64,000 nt of DNA from Noviherbaspirillum galbum (GCF_010974945.1 NZ_JAAIVB010000034.1:1-64000); one strand, 5' to 3'. Positions 37,891 to 47,081 are shown, counted from the stretch's first letter. A program made the numbers and translations. Notes: a model not told the origin generated them from the letters alone.

Positions 37891-39318
37891 TCACCGGAAG
37901 AAGATGAAGGTCATCAGTATAAACAAGGGAACGAGGACCGCGCCGGACCATGCCATGTAGCCGAAGAAGCTGGGCATGCGGATGCCGCGTTCCTCGGCGA
38001 TCGACTTGACCATCATGTTGGGCGCGTTGCCGATGTAGCTGTTGGCGCCCATGAATACCGAGCCGCAGGAAATGGCGGCCAGCGTCTCGCCCAGGCGGGT
38101 CATGAGCACCGCCGGATCGCCGCCCGCCGTATTGAAGAACACGAGGTAGGTCGGCGCGTTATCCAGGAAGGATGACAAGAAGCCCGATGCCCAGAAATAC
38201 ATGGCATTGACCGGTTGGCCGGCGCTGTCCGTGACCGCGCGCACGACGGGTGCGAAGGCGCCCGCCTCGCCGGCGCGCAGCATGGCGATCACGGGAATGA
38301 TGGTGATGAAGATGCCCGCGAACAGCTTGCCGACTTCCTGGATCGGCCCCCAGGAGAATTCGTTGCCCTTCCTCGCGGCAGCCGGGGTGGCGGCCATCGA
38401 GACGCCGATCACCACCAGAAGGAGAAGGTCGCGCACCAGGTTTTGCAGCTCGACTTCCACGCCGGCGACATGGAAGGCGATGCCCGGCTTCCACACGCCG
38501 CTCATGAGCACCAGCCCGACGATTACGGCCAGCAAGGCGAAGTTGATCTTGCCGGTGAAGCTCAGCCGGGTGTCGGGCGTTGGGTCCTGCGCCAGGCGCT
38601 CATCCTCCTTGCCGTAGAAATGCTGGTCGAGCAGGAAGAAGATGACCAGCAGCGCCGCGCACAGGAACAGCGTCTCGGGGAAGATATTGCGAATGGTCCA
38701 GCCGAAGTCCACGCCCTTGAGGAAGCCAAGGAAGAGCGGCGGATCGCCCAGCGGCGTGAGGGAGCCGCCGGCGTTTGAGACGAGGAAGATGAAGAACACG
38801 ATGACGTGCACCACGTGCTTGCGGTCGTCGTTGGCGCGGATCATGGGGCGAATCATGAGCATCGAGGCGCCGGTCGTTCCCATGAAGCTGGCGAGCACCG
38901 TGCCGATGGCCAGAATGGCGGTGTTGAGCGCGGGCGTGCCGTGGAGGTTGCCTTGCACGCAGATGCCGCCCGCCACCACGAACAGCGCGGTCAGAAGGAT
39001 GATGAATGGAAGGTATTCGGCCAGAAAGGCGTGGGCGGCACCGCCCACCGCCGTGCCGGCGCCGAAGAAGGCGGCGCAGGGCAGCAGGAAGGCCAGCGCC
39101 CAGCCGAGGGCGATCTTGCCGAAGTGGTGATGCCACAACGCCGGCGTAAACAGGGGGCACAGCGCGATGCAGAGCAGCAGCCCGGCGAAGGGAATGCCCC
39201 ACCAGGCCGTCAGCAGGCGGCCGTCGATTTCGGCGGCGAAACAGGAAGCGGGAAACAGGGCCAGGAGCCCGAGCAGGGCTGGCAAGGCCAGCAGGCTGGC
39301 AGTAAGGCGCGCGCGCAA
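37891..39318 (-). CDS. NhaD-like sodium:proton antiporter / citrate transporter family
   Basis: A 475-residue inner-membrane protein with about 12 helices and an N-terminal signal-like helix. GTTGASMLMIRPMIRAN, NAGGSLTPLGDPPLFLGFLKG and SSFLDNAPTYLVFFN are the conserved intramembrane loops of the ion transporter superfamily (CitMHS/NhaD). Likely exchanges sodium for protons, although an anion substrate cannot be excluded. It is the first gene of a three-gene run with the dehydrogenase and PHA-system protein. Confidence 0.85.
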   Translation of the reverse strand: MRARLTASLLALPALLGLLALFPASCFAAEIDGRLLTAWWGIPFAGLLLCIALCPLFTPALWHHHFGKIALGWALAFLLPCAAFFGAGTAVGGAAHAFLAEYLPFIILLTALFVVAGGICVQGNLHGTPALNTAILAIGTVLASFMGTTGASMLMIRPMIRANDDRKHVVHVIVFFIFLVSNAGGSLTPLGDPPLFLGFLKGVDFGWTIRNIFPETLFLCAALLVIFFLLDQHFYGKEDERLAQDPTPDTRLSFTGKINFALLAVIVGLVLMSGVWKPGIAFHVAGVEVELQNLVRDLLLLVVIGVSMAATPAAARKGNEFSWGPIQEVGKLFAGIFITIIPVIAMLRAGEAGAFAPVVRAVTDSAGQPVNAMYFWASGFLSSFLDNAPTYLVFFNTAGGDPAVLMTRLGETLAAISCGSVFMGANSYIGNAPNMMVKSIAEERGIRMPSFFGYMAWSGAVLVPLFILMTFIFFR

Positions 39319-39416
39319 TTGCAGTCTCCGTCGTTATTGGATTTCCGGCAATTGTAGCGTGGCGGCAGCGTGAATTCGCTAAGTAGAGATACTGAAGCGG
39401 CCTGCCGGCCGCTGCT

Positions 39417-40079
39417 TCACTCGTCCCGCACCAGGATGACGTGCACCCGGTAGGGCCCGTGCGCGCCGAGCACGATGGTCTGCTCGATGTCGCCGGTGCG
39501 TGATGGTCCGGAGATGAAGTTGACCGCGCGCGGCAGGCCTCCCCTTTCGCTGCGCGCGAGGGCGAAGGCGTCTTCCATGGAAGCAACGATGCGGGATGCC
39601 GGCAGGATGGCGACATGCGTTTCCGGCAACAGGCTGGCCGAAGACCAGGTATCCGGGCCGGACAGCAGCATCAGCGTGCCGGTCTCGGCAATGGCGCAGA
39701 ACGCGCCCGTGATGCCAACAAGGTCGTCGTTGCTGGGCGGGCGGCATTCCACCTCCATTCCGGCCTCCCGCCACGGCAGGCCGGACAGGGTGCGCCAGGC
39801 GATGGCCCGGCGCGCCACCGCGATGCCATCCAGGTAGGCGGCCACCTCGGCCGGCACCTGCGCCGACGCGGCGACTTCGGACACCGTGTCCGACATCCTG
39901 AGCGCCTGCTCGCGGAATCGCGCGACGACGTCCGTGCCGATGTCGGGCATCGGGCCGCGGGCGTGCTGCGCCAGGTAGTCGTCGGCGGCCTGCCGCTCGC
40001 CGGAGGCAGGCTGTTCCGGCCGGCCCTGGGCGCGGCGGATGCGGTTCAAGATCGCTTGACGTGCGGCGGAGGTATCCAT
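39417..40079 (-). CDS. lutC: LutC/YkgG family protein (lactate utilization protein C)
   Basis: A 220-residue protein of the LUD domain family. ARQAILNRIRRAQGRP at the start, VGITGAFCAIAETGTLML and SRTGDIEQTIVLGAHGP are family signatures. LutC normally works with the Fe-S proteins LutA and LutB in L-lactate oxidation, but neither lies next to it here. It may serve a lutAB pair elsewhere or have another role. Confidence 0.85.
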   Translation of the reverse strand: MDTSAARQAILNRIRRAQGRPEQPASGERQAADDYLAQHARGPMPDIGTDVVARFREQALRMSDTVSEVAASAQVPAEVAAYLDGIAVARRAIAWRTLSGLPWREAGMEVECRPPSNDDLVGITGAFCAIAETGTLMLLSGPDTWSSASLLPETHVAILPASRIVASMEDAFALARSERGGLPRAVNFISGPSRTGDIEQTIVLGAHGPYRVHVILVRDE

Positions 40080-40394
40080 GGCGCTTGCTTTCCCGTTGCG
40101 CGCGCTCGGCGCGAATGCAGCGAGTCTAACCCAAGGCCAGGGCCATCCCGTCCCGCCGACTCATGATTTCATTTCAAATCCGCGAAGCAAAACATTCATC
40201 AAGGCGTTTCGCCGCGGCGGGGACTATCATCGCCGCAGCTCCGACGCCCTTCGTCACCACTTTTTTCCTGGCTGCGGCCGTTCGGGCTTGCCCGGATGGC
40301 AACGCCGGCAGGGAAAATCGTGCCGAATCCGGGAACGCGTCCGCCGCCGGCGCGGCCGCCGCATTTGCTTATGCGTATTCTGTCTAAATCGGGT
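40080..40394. other. Intergenic region between lutC and fdxA
   Basis: This divergent gap is expected to contain the lutC promoter. I see no clear -35/-10 pair for lutC, and the short plus-strand open frames here have no recognisable domain. The fdxA promoter follows immediately. Confidence 0.4.
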
Positions 40395-40423
40395 TTGTTA
40401 GATGCACTTAATTGTCTTAAAAT
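40395..40423 (+). promoter_or_regulatory. Sigma-70 promoter of fdxA
   Basis: TTGTTA (40395-40400), 17 bases, TAAAAT (40418-40423). Good match and ideal spacing, about 100 bases before the fdxA start. Confidence 0.7.
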
Positions 40424-40525
40424 ACAAGGCTTTGCAGCGGGATCATCTTTTTGTCCGGGGACCTTTCCCTGCGCGCGCCCGGCTCCAAACCCATCAAAGT
40501 CGAAAAATTTTCAAATAGGACTGTT

Positions 40526-40849
40526 ATGACCCACGTTGTGACCGAATCCTGCATCCGCTGCCGCTATACCGATTGCGTGGATGTATGCCCGGTAGACTGC
40601 TTCCGCGAAGGCCCGAACTTTCTTGCCATCGACCCCGACGAGTGCATCGACTGCGCCGTGTGCGTCGCCGAATGCCCGGTCAATGCCATCTATGCCGAAG
40701 AGGACGTGCCGGCCGACCAGCAACAGTTCATCAAGCTCAATGTCGAACTCGCCCGCAAGTGGCCATCGATCACCAAGACCAAGGCGCCGCTGCCCGACGC
40801 CGACGAGTGGAAAGACGTCAAGGACAAGCTCGCCGAACTGGCCAAGTAA
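40526..40849 (+). CDS. fdxA: FdxA-type seven-iron ferredoxin
   Basis: A 107-residue electron carrier. The N-terminal cysteines [17 protein letters not shown] and [13 protein letters not shown] bind one 3Fe-4S and one 4Fe-4S cluster, as in Azotobacter FdI. The extended acidic C-terminus is usual. The ATG at 40526 follows TAGGA. It precedes fpr, whose product can reduce it with NADPH. Confidence 0.95.
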   Translation: MTHVVTESCIRCRYTDCVDVCPVDCFREGPNFLAIDPDECIDCAVCVAECPVNAIYAEEDVPADQQQFIKLNVELARKWPSITKTKAPLPDADEWKDVKDKLAELAK

Positions 40850-40943
40850 GGGCAAGTTCGCCGGCCGGCCGCTTGGCCGTCCAGCCGCAACACCAAAAAA
40901 ACAAGGGGACCTCGAAGCCAGACATGGCCGTCCGCCGTCGAAC

Positions 40944-40968
40944 AAGCGCCCGGTGTCCGGGCGCTTGC
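40944..40968. repeat. Perfect hairpin between fdxA and fpr
   Basis: CAAGCGCCCGG and CCGGGCGCTTG form a perfect 11-bp stem around TGT. No T run follows, so it is not a standard terminator. It may stabilise the fdxA transcript or limit read-through into fpr. Confidence 0.7.
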
Positions 40969-41004
40969 GCACCAAGGAGCGTCGGCAATTTTGGAAACCT
41001 CGCA

Positions 41005-42129
41005 ATGAAACAGGAACTAGATAGTCGTATGGACATCAGCAACGGCGTAAGCGCATCCACCCAGGCCCCGGCCGTCCCCGCCAATGCCGGCGGCCCGATC
41101 GAAACCGATGCCGTCATCGTGGGCGCCGGCCCGGTCGGCCTCTTCCAGGTCTTCGAACTCGGCCTGCTCGAGATCAAGGCGCATGTCATCGATTCGCTGC
41201 CCGTGGTCGGCGGCCAGTGCATGGAGCTGTATCCCGACAAGCCCATCTACGACATTCCCGCGGTCCCCGTCTGCACCGGCAAGGAACTGACCGACAACCT
41301 GCTCAAGCAGATCGAGCCCTTCGGCGCCACCTTCCACCTCAACCAGGAAGTCACCGTCGTCGAGAAGCGCGAAGACGGACGCTTCAACCTCGAGACCTCC
41401 GCCGGCACGCGCTTCATCACCAAAACCATCTTCATCGCCGCCGGCGTCGGTTCCTTCCAGCCGCGCACGCTGAAGGTGGATGGCATCGAGGCCTTCGAAG
41501 GCAAGCAGTTGTTCTACCGCGTCAAGGACCCGAGCCAGTTCCATGGCAAGAACCTCGTGATCTGCGGCGGCGGCGACTCGGCGCTGGACTGGGTGCTCAA
41601 CTTCGTCGGCAAGGCCGAGTCGGTCGTGCTGCTGCATCGCCGCGAGGAATTCCGCGCCGCGCCCGCGTCCGTTGCCAAGATGAAGGAACTCTGCGACCAG
41701 TACGAGATGCAATTCCTGGTCGGACAAGTGACCGGCTTCGAATCGCAGGACGAGCAGCTCACCGAAATCAAGGTGACGGGCGCGGACGGCGTGACCCGCC
41801 GCCTGCCGGTAGATACCCTGCTGGTCTTCTTCGGCCTCTCGCCGAAACTCGGCCCGATCGCCGAATGGGGATTGGACATCGAGCGCAAACAGCTGAAGGT
41901 GGACACCGAGAAATTCGAAACTAACGTGCCTGGCATCTTCGCCGTGGGTGACATCAACACCTACCCTGGCAAGAAAAAGCTCATCCTCTCCGGTTTCCAC
42001 GAGGCAGCACTGGCCGCTTTCGGCGCAGCGCCCTACATCTTCCCGGACAAGAAGATCCACATGCAATACACCACGACCTCGCCCAAACTGCACAAGGTCC
42101 TCGGCGTCGAAACCCCGGTGTTCGACTAA
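41005..42129 (+). CDS. fpr: Ferredoxin/flavodoxin--NADP+ reductase (thioredoxin-reductase-like)
   Basis: A 374-residue flavoprotein. The FAD motif is [18 protein letters not shown], the next conserved segment [19 protein letters not shown] is typical of TrxR-like FNRs, and the NADPH motif is [17 protein letters not shown]. There is no CxxC disulfide. [20 protein letters not shown] closes the FAD site. It would exchange electrons between NADPH and FdxA. The first ATG (41005) is used; an ATG at 41029 is an alternative. The upstream frame is a shadow of fdxA. Confidence 0.9.
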   Translation: MKQELDSRMDISNGVSASTQAPAVPANAGGPIETDAVIVGAGPVGLFQVFELGLLEIKAHVIDSLPVVGGQCMELYPDKPIYDIPAVPVCTGKELTDNLLKQIEPFGATFHLNQEVTVVEKREDGRFNLETSAGTRFITKTIFIAAGVGSFQPRTLKVDGIEAFEGKQLFYRVKDPSQFHGKNLVICGGGDSALDWVLNFVGKAESVVLLHRREEFRAAPASVAKMKELCDQYEMQFLVGQVTGFESQDEQLTEIKVTGADGVTRRLPVDTLLVFFGLSPKLGPIAEWGLDIERKQLKVDTEKFETNVPGIFAVGDINTYPGKKKLILSGFHEAALAAFGAAPYIFPDKKIHMQYTTTSPKLHKVLGVETPVFD

Positions 42130-42160
42130 GGTTTCCCCGGCGACATCGCCCCCTCCTGCA

Positions 42161-42193
42161 ACGCCTTCCGCCTGAAAAGCGGAAGGCGTTTTT
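42161..42193 (+). terminator. Rho-independent terminator after fpr
   Basis: ACGCCTTCCGC (42161-42171) pairs with GCGGAAGGCGT (42179-42189), followed by TTTT. It lies about 30 bases after the fpr stop codon. Confidence 0.93.
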
Positions 42194-42877
42194 CATTGCG
42201 GCCTCTCAACATCTGTTGCCGCCGTGTCGGCTGGAATCCAACAGGGCAACGTTCTACTAAGTAAATGCCGGCGCTGATTTCATCAAATGGCTGGCACTTG
42301 GCGCCCGGGAAGCGCGTAATTTTTACACTGGCATGACGCAACGCGCAAAGTCATGCCTCAAACGGGCCTATGCTTGTTTAGACTTTTTTAATGTTTACAG
42401 CCTCACGATGGATTTTCCTTATGCTGAAGGCTTTGGAAACCGGTTGGCATGATCCATGCAAGCTTTGCCCGGTGAAACACCACAGGTAAAACCAGTTGAT
42501 CCATTGCGTCGCACAATTGCGACAGTTTGAATGTGGCGTTAGCGTTATCAGGCATGAGAAAAAGCAATCAAGCAGTTGATTTGCAGACTGAAAAGCTGGA
42601 GTGGTTAATAAAAATCAATTGTTGGCTGTGGTTCTTATGCTCAATTGGCTTGTATCGGGATCGAGACTTTGTGTTATGTTTCTCATGAACAAGCTCATTT
42701 TGAACGCCTGTTCTTTTTTGTTCCAGGACGGGACAAGAAATTGATCAGGTCGGCGGATGTGAGTGTTTCCAGAAATATTTTTATGCGGAAAGTGACGAAG
42801 TTGACACTGATGCATTGCAGCAAAGCTCCTTTCCCAGCAGAATCGAGCGACACCGGTACCACTTGAAAGAGGCCCTT
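42194..42877. other. Long AT-richer intergenic region before phaZ
   Basis: About 680 bases with clearly lower GC than the surrounding genes. Neither strand has an open frame with a recognisable protein. It contains a possible sigma-54 element (42445-42460) and a small hairpin GTCGCA-CAAT-TGCGAC (42508-42523). It may hold a long leader, a small RNA or a protein-binding region. Confidence 0.5.
42445..42460 (+). promoter_or_regulatory. Possible sigma-54 promoter upstream of phaZ
   Basis: TGGCATGATCCATGCA has GG and GC exactly 10 bases apart and differs from the RpoN consensus at two positions. It is 418 bases from the phaZ start, so a long leader or separate RNA would be needed. Confidence 0.35.
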
Positions 42878-44113
42878 ATGCTCTACCAATTTCACGAATT
42901 GAACCGTACCTTCCTGAACCCGCTCATCCAATGGGCCGAAGCTTCCGCCAAGCTGTTCACGAATCCGGTTTCGCCTCTTGCCCACACCCCCTTTGCACAG
43001 CGCATCGCCGCGGGTTACGAACTGATGTACCGGCTCGGCAAGGATTACGAAAAACCTGAATTCGGCATCAAGACCGTTCCCGTCCAGGGAAAATCGGTCG
43101 GCGTGTTTGAAGAAGTCGACGCACAGCGTCCCTTCTGCCGCCTCATCCACTTCAAGAAAGATCTGAGCGACAAGCAGTTCGCCGGCTTGAAACAGCCCGT
43201 CGTGCTGCTCGTTGCACCGCTGTCCGGCCACCATTCCACGCTGCTGCGCGATACCGTCCGCGCCCTGCTCTCCGAGAATGACGTGTACATCACCGACTGG
43301 ACCGACGCCCGCATGGTGTCGGCCTCGGAAGGCGCGTTCCACCTGCATGACTACATCTACTACGTGCAGGATTTCATCCGCCGCCTCGGCCCGGACGTGC
43401 ACGTGATCTCGGTCTGCCAGCCCACCGTGCCGGTGCTCGCCGCGATCTCGCTGATGGCCAGCGCCAACGATCCCAAGCTGCCCAAGACCATGACCATGAT
43501 GGGCGGCCCGATCGACCCGCGCAAGTCGCCCACCGCGGTCAATGACCTCGCCACGAAGAAGCCGTTCTCCTGGTTCGAGAACAAGGTGATCTACAGCGTG
43601 CCGCCCAACTATCCGGGCTTCGGCCGGAAGGTCTATCCCGGCTTCCTGCAGCATGCCGGATTCATCGCCATGAACCCGGGCCGCCATGCGCAGAGCCACT
43701 GGGACTTCTACATGCACCTGCGCAAGGGCGACCAGGAATCCGCGGAAGAACATCGCCGTTTCTACGATGAATACAATGCGGTGCTCGACATGCCGGCCGA
43801 GTACTACCTCGAGACCATCAAGATCGTGTTCCAGGAATTCCGCCTTCCCATGGGGACCTGGGAAGTCGAGGGCAAGCTGGTGCGTCCGCAGGACATCAAG
43901 AACGTCGCCCTGTTCACCATCGAAGGCGAGCTCGATGACATCTCCGGCGCCGGCCAGACCCAGGCCGCGCACGACCTCTGCTCGGGCATTCCGAAGTCGA
44001 AGAAGAAGCACTTGACCGCGCCGAAATGCGGACACTACGGCATCTTCTCCGGCCGCCGCTGGCGCGAAAACATTTGCCCGCAGATCGGCGAATTCATCCG
44101 CGCGCATAGCTGA
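42878..44113 (+). CDS. phaZ: Intracellular polyhydroxyalkanoate depolymerase
   Basis: A 411-residue alpha/beta hydrolase without signal peptide. VISVCQPTVPVLAAI contains the nucleophile elbow with Cys in place of Ser, as in Ralstonia eutropha PhaZ1. The conserved PHB_depo_C part includes MTMMGGPIDPRKSPTAVN and the catalytic His in KCGHYGIFSGRRWR. It degrades stored PHB to monomers or oligomers. The ATG at 42878 follows AGAGG; the frame upstream is unconserved. A strong terminator follows the gene. Confidence 0.95.
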   Translation: MLYQFHELNRTFLNPLIQWAEASAKLFTNPVSPLAHTPFAQRIAAGYELMYRLGKDYEKPEFGIKTVPVQGKSVGVFEEVDAQRPFCRLIHFKKDLSDKQFAGLKQPVVLLVAPLSGHHSTLLRDTVRALLSENDVYITDWTDARMVSASEGAFHLHDYIYYVQDFIRRLGPDVHVISVCQPTVPVLAAISLMASANDPKLPKTMTMMGGPIDPRKSPTAVNDLATKKPFSWFENKVIYSVPPNYPGFGRKVYPGFLQHAGFIAMNPGRHAQSHWDFYMHLRKGDQESAEEHRRFYDEYNAVLDMPAEYYLETIKIVFQEFRLPMGTWEVEGKLVRPQDIKNVALFTIEGELDDISGAGQTQAAHDLCSGIPKSKKKHLTAPKCGHYGIFSGRRWRENICPQIGEFIRAHS

Positions 44114-44148
44114 TGTACTGATGCCCTGATACGCGGCATGCACGACTG

Positions 44149-44178
44149 AAAGCCGTCCCCACCCGGGACGGCTTTTTG
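44149..44178 (+). terminator. Rho-independent terminator after phaZ
   Basis: AAAGCCGTCCC and GGGACGGCTTT form an 11-bp stem followed by TTTTTG, about 35 bases after the phaZ stop codon. Confidence 0.93.
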
Positions 44179-44258
44179 TTTGGCGCTTCCGGAACACCGG
44201 AATCGCAACAACCGCCCCGCTTTGCGCGATAATCCTTCTTTTTCTCCAGCCGCAGTCC

Positions 44259-45038
44259 GTGTCCTCCACTCTTCCCTCGCTGGCCGACCGCATCGACGCC
44301 CTGCTTCCGCAGACCCAGTGCACGAAATGCGGCTATCCGGCCTGCCGTCCCTACGCCGAAGCGATCGCCGACGGCAAGGCTGGCCATAACCAGTGCCCGC
44401 CGGGCGGCGAGCAAGGCATTGCCCGCATCGCCGCCATCATCGGCAAGCCCGTCATTCCCCTCAATCCAGCGAACGGCGTGGAACGGCCGCGCCCGGTGGC
44501 CGTCATCGACGAGCGCCTTTGCATCGGCTGCACGCTCTGCATACAGGCCTGCCCCGTGGATGCCATCGTGGGCGCGGCCAAGCAGATGCATACCGTCCTG
44601 CCCGGCCTCTGCACCGGCTGCGACCTCTGCGTCGCACCCTGCCCCGTCGACTGCATCGACATGGTCGAGGCCACGCCCGGCAAGACCGGATGGGATGCGT
44701 GGTCGCAGGAACAGGCCGACGCGGCGCGCGCGCGATTCCAGTTCCGGGTGTTCCGGCTGCGCCGGGAAAAGGAAGAGAACGATGCGCGCCTCGCCGCGAA
44801 GGCGGTGGCCAAGCTGAAGGCGGTGGAAGCCGAGCCCACGCTGACGCCCGAGCAGCGCGCGGAGCAGGAACGCAAGCGGGCCATCATCCAGGCTGCCATG
44901 GAACGCGCCCGCCTGCAGAAGGAGCAGCAGGCGGCACGCGCCCAGGCCCAGCCCGGCATGCAGGATGTGTCGCGCGGCGTGCGACGCCAGATCGACGAAG
45001 TGAACGCGCGCCTCGAACACCAGCCCAAGGAAGACTGA
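44259..45038 (+). CDS. rsxB: RsxB/RnfB-like iron-sulfur electron-transport protein
   Basis: A 259-residue protein. Residues about 1-60 are the Fe-S domain with [16 protein letters not shown] and the distal Cys in QCPPGG. Two 4Fe-4S ferredoxin motifs follow ([14 protein letters not shown] and [14 protein letters not shown]). The last 110 residues are a charged, Ala/Arg/Glu-rich coiled coil. It lacks the N-terminal membrane anchor of Rnf complex RnfB, and no other rnf/rsx gene is near. The start is a GTG at 44259. It is followed by nth four bases later. Confidence 0.88.
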   Translation: MSSTLPSLADRIDALLPQTQCTKCGYPACRPYAEAIADGKAGHNQCPPGGEQGIARIAAIIGKPVIPLNPANGVERPRPVAVIDERLCIGCTLCIQACPVDAIVGAAKQMHTVLPGLCTGCDLCVAPCPVDCIDMVEATPGKTGWDAWSQEQADAARARFQFRVFRLRREKEENDARLAAKAVAKLKAVEAEPTLTPEQRAEQERKRAIIQAAMERARLQKEQQAARAQAQPGMQDVSRGVRRQIDEVNARLEHQPKED

Positions 45039-45042
45039 GCCG

Positions 45043-45693
45043 ATGAACGCGGAAAAACGCCAGGAGATCTTCCGGCGCTTCCGGGAAGCCAACCCGCATC
45101 CCACCACCGAACTCGAATACACCACGCCATTCGAGCTGCTGGTCGCGGTCATCCTGTCGGCGCAAGCCACGGACGTATCGGTCAACAAGGCGACGCGCAG
45201 GCTCTATCCGGTGGCAAACACGCCGGAGGCCATCCATGGCCTTGGCGTCGATGGGCTGATCGATTACATCCGCACCATCGGCCTGTTTCGCACCAAGGCA
45301 AAGAACGTCATCGAGACCTGCCGCATCCTGATGGAACAGCATGGCGGGGAGGTGCCGCGCCTGCGCGAGGCGCTGCAGGCCTTGCCGGGCGTGGGCCGCA
45401 AGACCGCGAACGTGGTGCTGAACACCGCGTTCGGCGAGCCGACGATCGCCGTCGACACGCATATCTTCCGCGTCTCCAACCGCACCGGCATCGCGCCCGG
45501 CAAGGACGTCGACGCTGTCGAGCAGAAGCTGCTGAAGGTGGTGCCGTCAGAATTCAGGAACGACGCGCATCACTGGCTGATCCTGCATGGCCGCTATACC
45601 TGCATCGCGCGCAAGCCGCAATGCTGGAACTGCGTGATCGCCGACCTGTGCGAATTCAAGGAGAAGACGCCGCTGCCCGAAAAGGGCGTGTAG
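45043..45693 (+). CDS. nth: Endonuclease III
   Basis: A 216-residue DNA glycosylase/AP lyase for oxidised pyrimidines. It has the helix-hairpin-helix with catalytic Lys (LPGVGRKTANVVLN), the catalytic Asp in IAVDTHIFRVSNR, and the 4Fe-4S cluster CIARKPQCWNCVIADLC (C-6x-C-2x-C-5x-C). It follows rsxB directly, an arrangement common in proteobacteria. Confidence 0.97.
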   Translation: MNAEKRQEIFRRFREANPHPTTELEYTTPFELLVAVILSAQATDVSVNKATRRLYPVANTPEAIHGLGVDGLIDYIRTIGLFRTKAKNVIETCRILMEQHGGEVPRLREALQALPGVGRKTANVVLNTAFGEPTIAVDTHIFRVSNRTGIAPGKDVDAVEQKLLKVVPSEFRNDAHHWLILHGRYTCIARKPQCWNCVIADLCEFKEKTPLPEKGV

Positions 45694-45753
45694 CAGCGCG
45701 AGGCCGCTGGTTCACCGCTACAATCACCGATTCGATCCATCTCCCGCGAGATC

Positions 45754-46176
45754 ATGTTTACGCCTTCCCAGCACGACGTCCGACGATTCTTTTGCGAAAC
45801 CTACCGCAAGGTGGAAGCCGGCGAAATCCTGACGCCACTCGAAGCGATCGCCCGCGACTGGATCGTGCAGCACCCGGAATATGCGGGCGATCTTGCCAGC
45901 GTCGACGAAGCGCTTGCCGCCGATTACTCGGTGGAACGCGGACGAAGCAATCCCTTCCTCCACCTGTCGATGCACCTGTCCATCGCCGAACAGATTTCCA
46001 TCGACCAGCCGCCGGGCATCCGCGCCGCCTTCCTCGGCCTCGCGCAGCGGCTTGGCTCGGAGCACAATGCCCAGCATGAAATGATGGAATGCCTGGGCGA
46101 GATGATCTGGCAATCGCAGCGCAGCGGCCTGCCGCCGGACGGCGCGTCCTACGTGGAGTGCGTTCGGAAGCGCTGA
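45754..46176 (+). CDS. DUF1841 family protein
   Basis: A 140-residue cytoplasmic protein. MFTPSQHDVRRFFCETYRK, NPFLHLSMHLSIAEQISIDQP and AQHEMMECLGEMIWQSQR are the signature segments of DUF1841, found almost only in betaproteobacteria. The conserved His and Glu residues could bind a metal, but no function is known. It usually accompanies nth and the cytochrome genes, as here. Confidence 0.9.
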   Translation: MFTPSQHDVRRFFCETYRKVEAGEILTPLEAIARDWIVQHPEYAGDLASVDEALAADYSVERGRSNPFLHLSMHLSIAEQISIDQPPGIRAAFLGLAQRLGSEHNAQHEMMECLGEMIWQSQRSGLPPDGASYVECVRKR

Positions 46177-46201
46177 TCACGCGGACTTGCCGTGAAATGC
46201 A

Positions 46202-46229
46202 AAAAAGCCACGGCATGCCGTGGCTTTTT
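46202..46229. terminator. Bidirectional terminator between DUF1841 and the cytochrome genes
   Basis: AAAAAGCCACGGCA followed directly by TGCCGTGGCTTTTT is a perfect 28-base palindrome with A and T runs at its ends. It lies between convergent genes and can serve both. Confidence 0.93.
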
Positions 46230-46264
46230 CGTTTGCGCCGCGCAAATTGCGCGACCGGTGAGGC

Positions 46265-46606
46265 TTACTTGCGCAGGACCAGCGAAGTCGGGAGGCTGTG
46301 CAGGTAGGCGGCGATGTCCTGGATGTCTTTCTTGGACAAGGCCTTGGCCTGGGCGCCCATGATGGCGTTGCCGCGGCCGTTCGCGCCGTCGGCGCCGCGC
46401 TGGTAGGAGACCAGCGCATGCTCCAGGTAGTCCTGGTGTTGGCCGGCCAGCTTGGGATAGGAGGGGTCGATCGGCCTGTTGAAGTCCTTGCCGTGGCAGG
46501 AGGCGCAATTGTACTTCTCGGCGGCCGCCTTGCCGGCATCCACGTTGCCGCCAGCCATGGCGTTCAGCGACATCAGCGCCACTGCTGCTGCGAAAATCTT
46601 TTTCAT
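46265..46606 (-). CDS. Small monohaem class I cytochrome c (second of a pair)
   Basis: A 113-residue periplasmic protein with signal peptide (KKIFAAAVALMSLNAMA), haem motif CASCH near residue 34 and distal Met in AIMGAQAKAL. SYPKLAGQHQDYLEHAL is typical of the cytochrome c4/c553 families. It follows the other cytochrome gene by nine bases. The pair together resemble the two halves of a dihaem cytochrome c4. Confidence 0.9.
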   Translation of the reverse strand: MKKIFAAAVALMSLNAMAGGNVDAGKAAAEKYNCASCHGKDFNRPIDPSYPKLAGQHQDYLEHALVSYQRGADGANGRGNAIMGAQAKALSKKDIQDIAAYLHSLPTSLVLRK

Positions 46607-46615
46607 TCTGTCCCC

Positions 46616-46936
46616 TTATTTCTGCTGCGAGTAGTAAGCCGCGAGGTCGGCGATGTCCTGGTCCGTCAGGCCGGCGGCCACGCCGCGCATGCTGGGATGC
46701 TTGCGCTCGCCCTTCTTGTAGGCGTTCAGTGCCGATTCGATGTACTTGGCGGACTGGCCGCCGAGCATGGGAACCTGGTACACCTCGGGGAAGGTTGCCT
46801 TGTAGCCGGGAATGCCGTGGCAGCCGATGCACATGGCGACCTTGTTTTCCGCCGCCTTGGCATTGCCTGTCACGTCCGCTGCGACAGCACCACCGGCAAC
46901 ACCCGCTAGCGCGAGAAGCGCAAAGATTTTTTTCAT
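46616..46936 (-). CDS. Small monohaem class I cytochrome c (first of a pair)
   Basis: A 106-residue periplasmic electron carrier with signal peptide (KKIFALLALAGVAGGAVA), haem motif CIGCH and distal Met in PSMRGVAAGLTDQDI. VPMLGGQSAKYIESALNAYK matches the c4/c553 pattern. The ATG at 46936 is chosen because the signal peptide begins there; the longer frame upstream is spurious. Confidence 0.9.
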   Translation of the reverse strand: MKKIFALLALAGVAGGAVAADVTGNAKAAENKVAMCIGCHGIPGYKATFPEVYQVPMLGGQSAKYIESALNAYKKGERKHPSMRGVAAGLTDQDIADLAAYYSQQK

Positions 46937-47081
46937 GTTCAATGGGAATGGGTTAATGCGAAATCTGCTGGGGCACGGACCGCGCCGCCCGCCTCCGGTG
47001 AATGTTCCCACCGCAGCCAGCGGCATATTGCCTCGGCGCACCAAAACGCTTAATTTTACCTGAAGACTCCGGCAAGTCCAA

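Noticed and set aside
40163-40387. Possible 74-residue protein before fdxA
   Set aside because: No ribosome site, no recognisable motif, and it lies in a divergent promoter region.
42281-42300. TGGCACTTGGCG as a second sigma-54 promoter
   Set aside because: The GC dinucleotide is not at the required 10-base spacing from GG.
42615-42866. Short open frames in the gap before phaZ
   Set aside because: Neither strand gives a protein with a domain, signal or good ribosome site.
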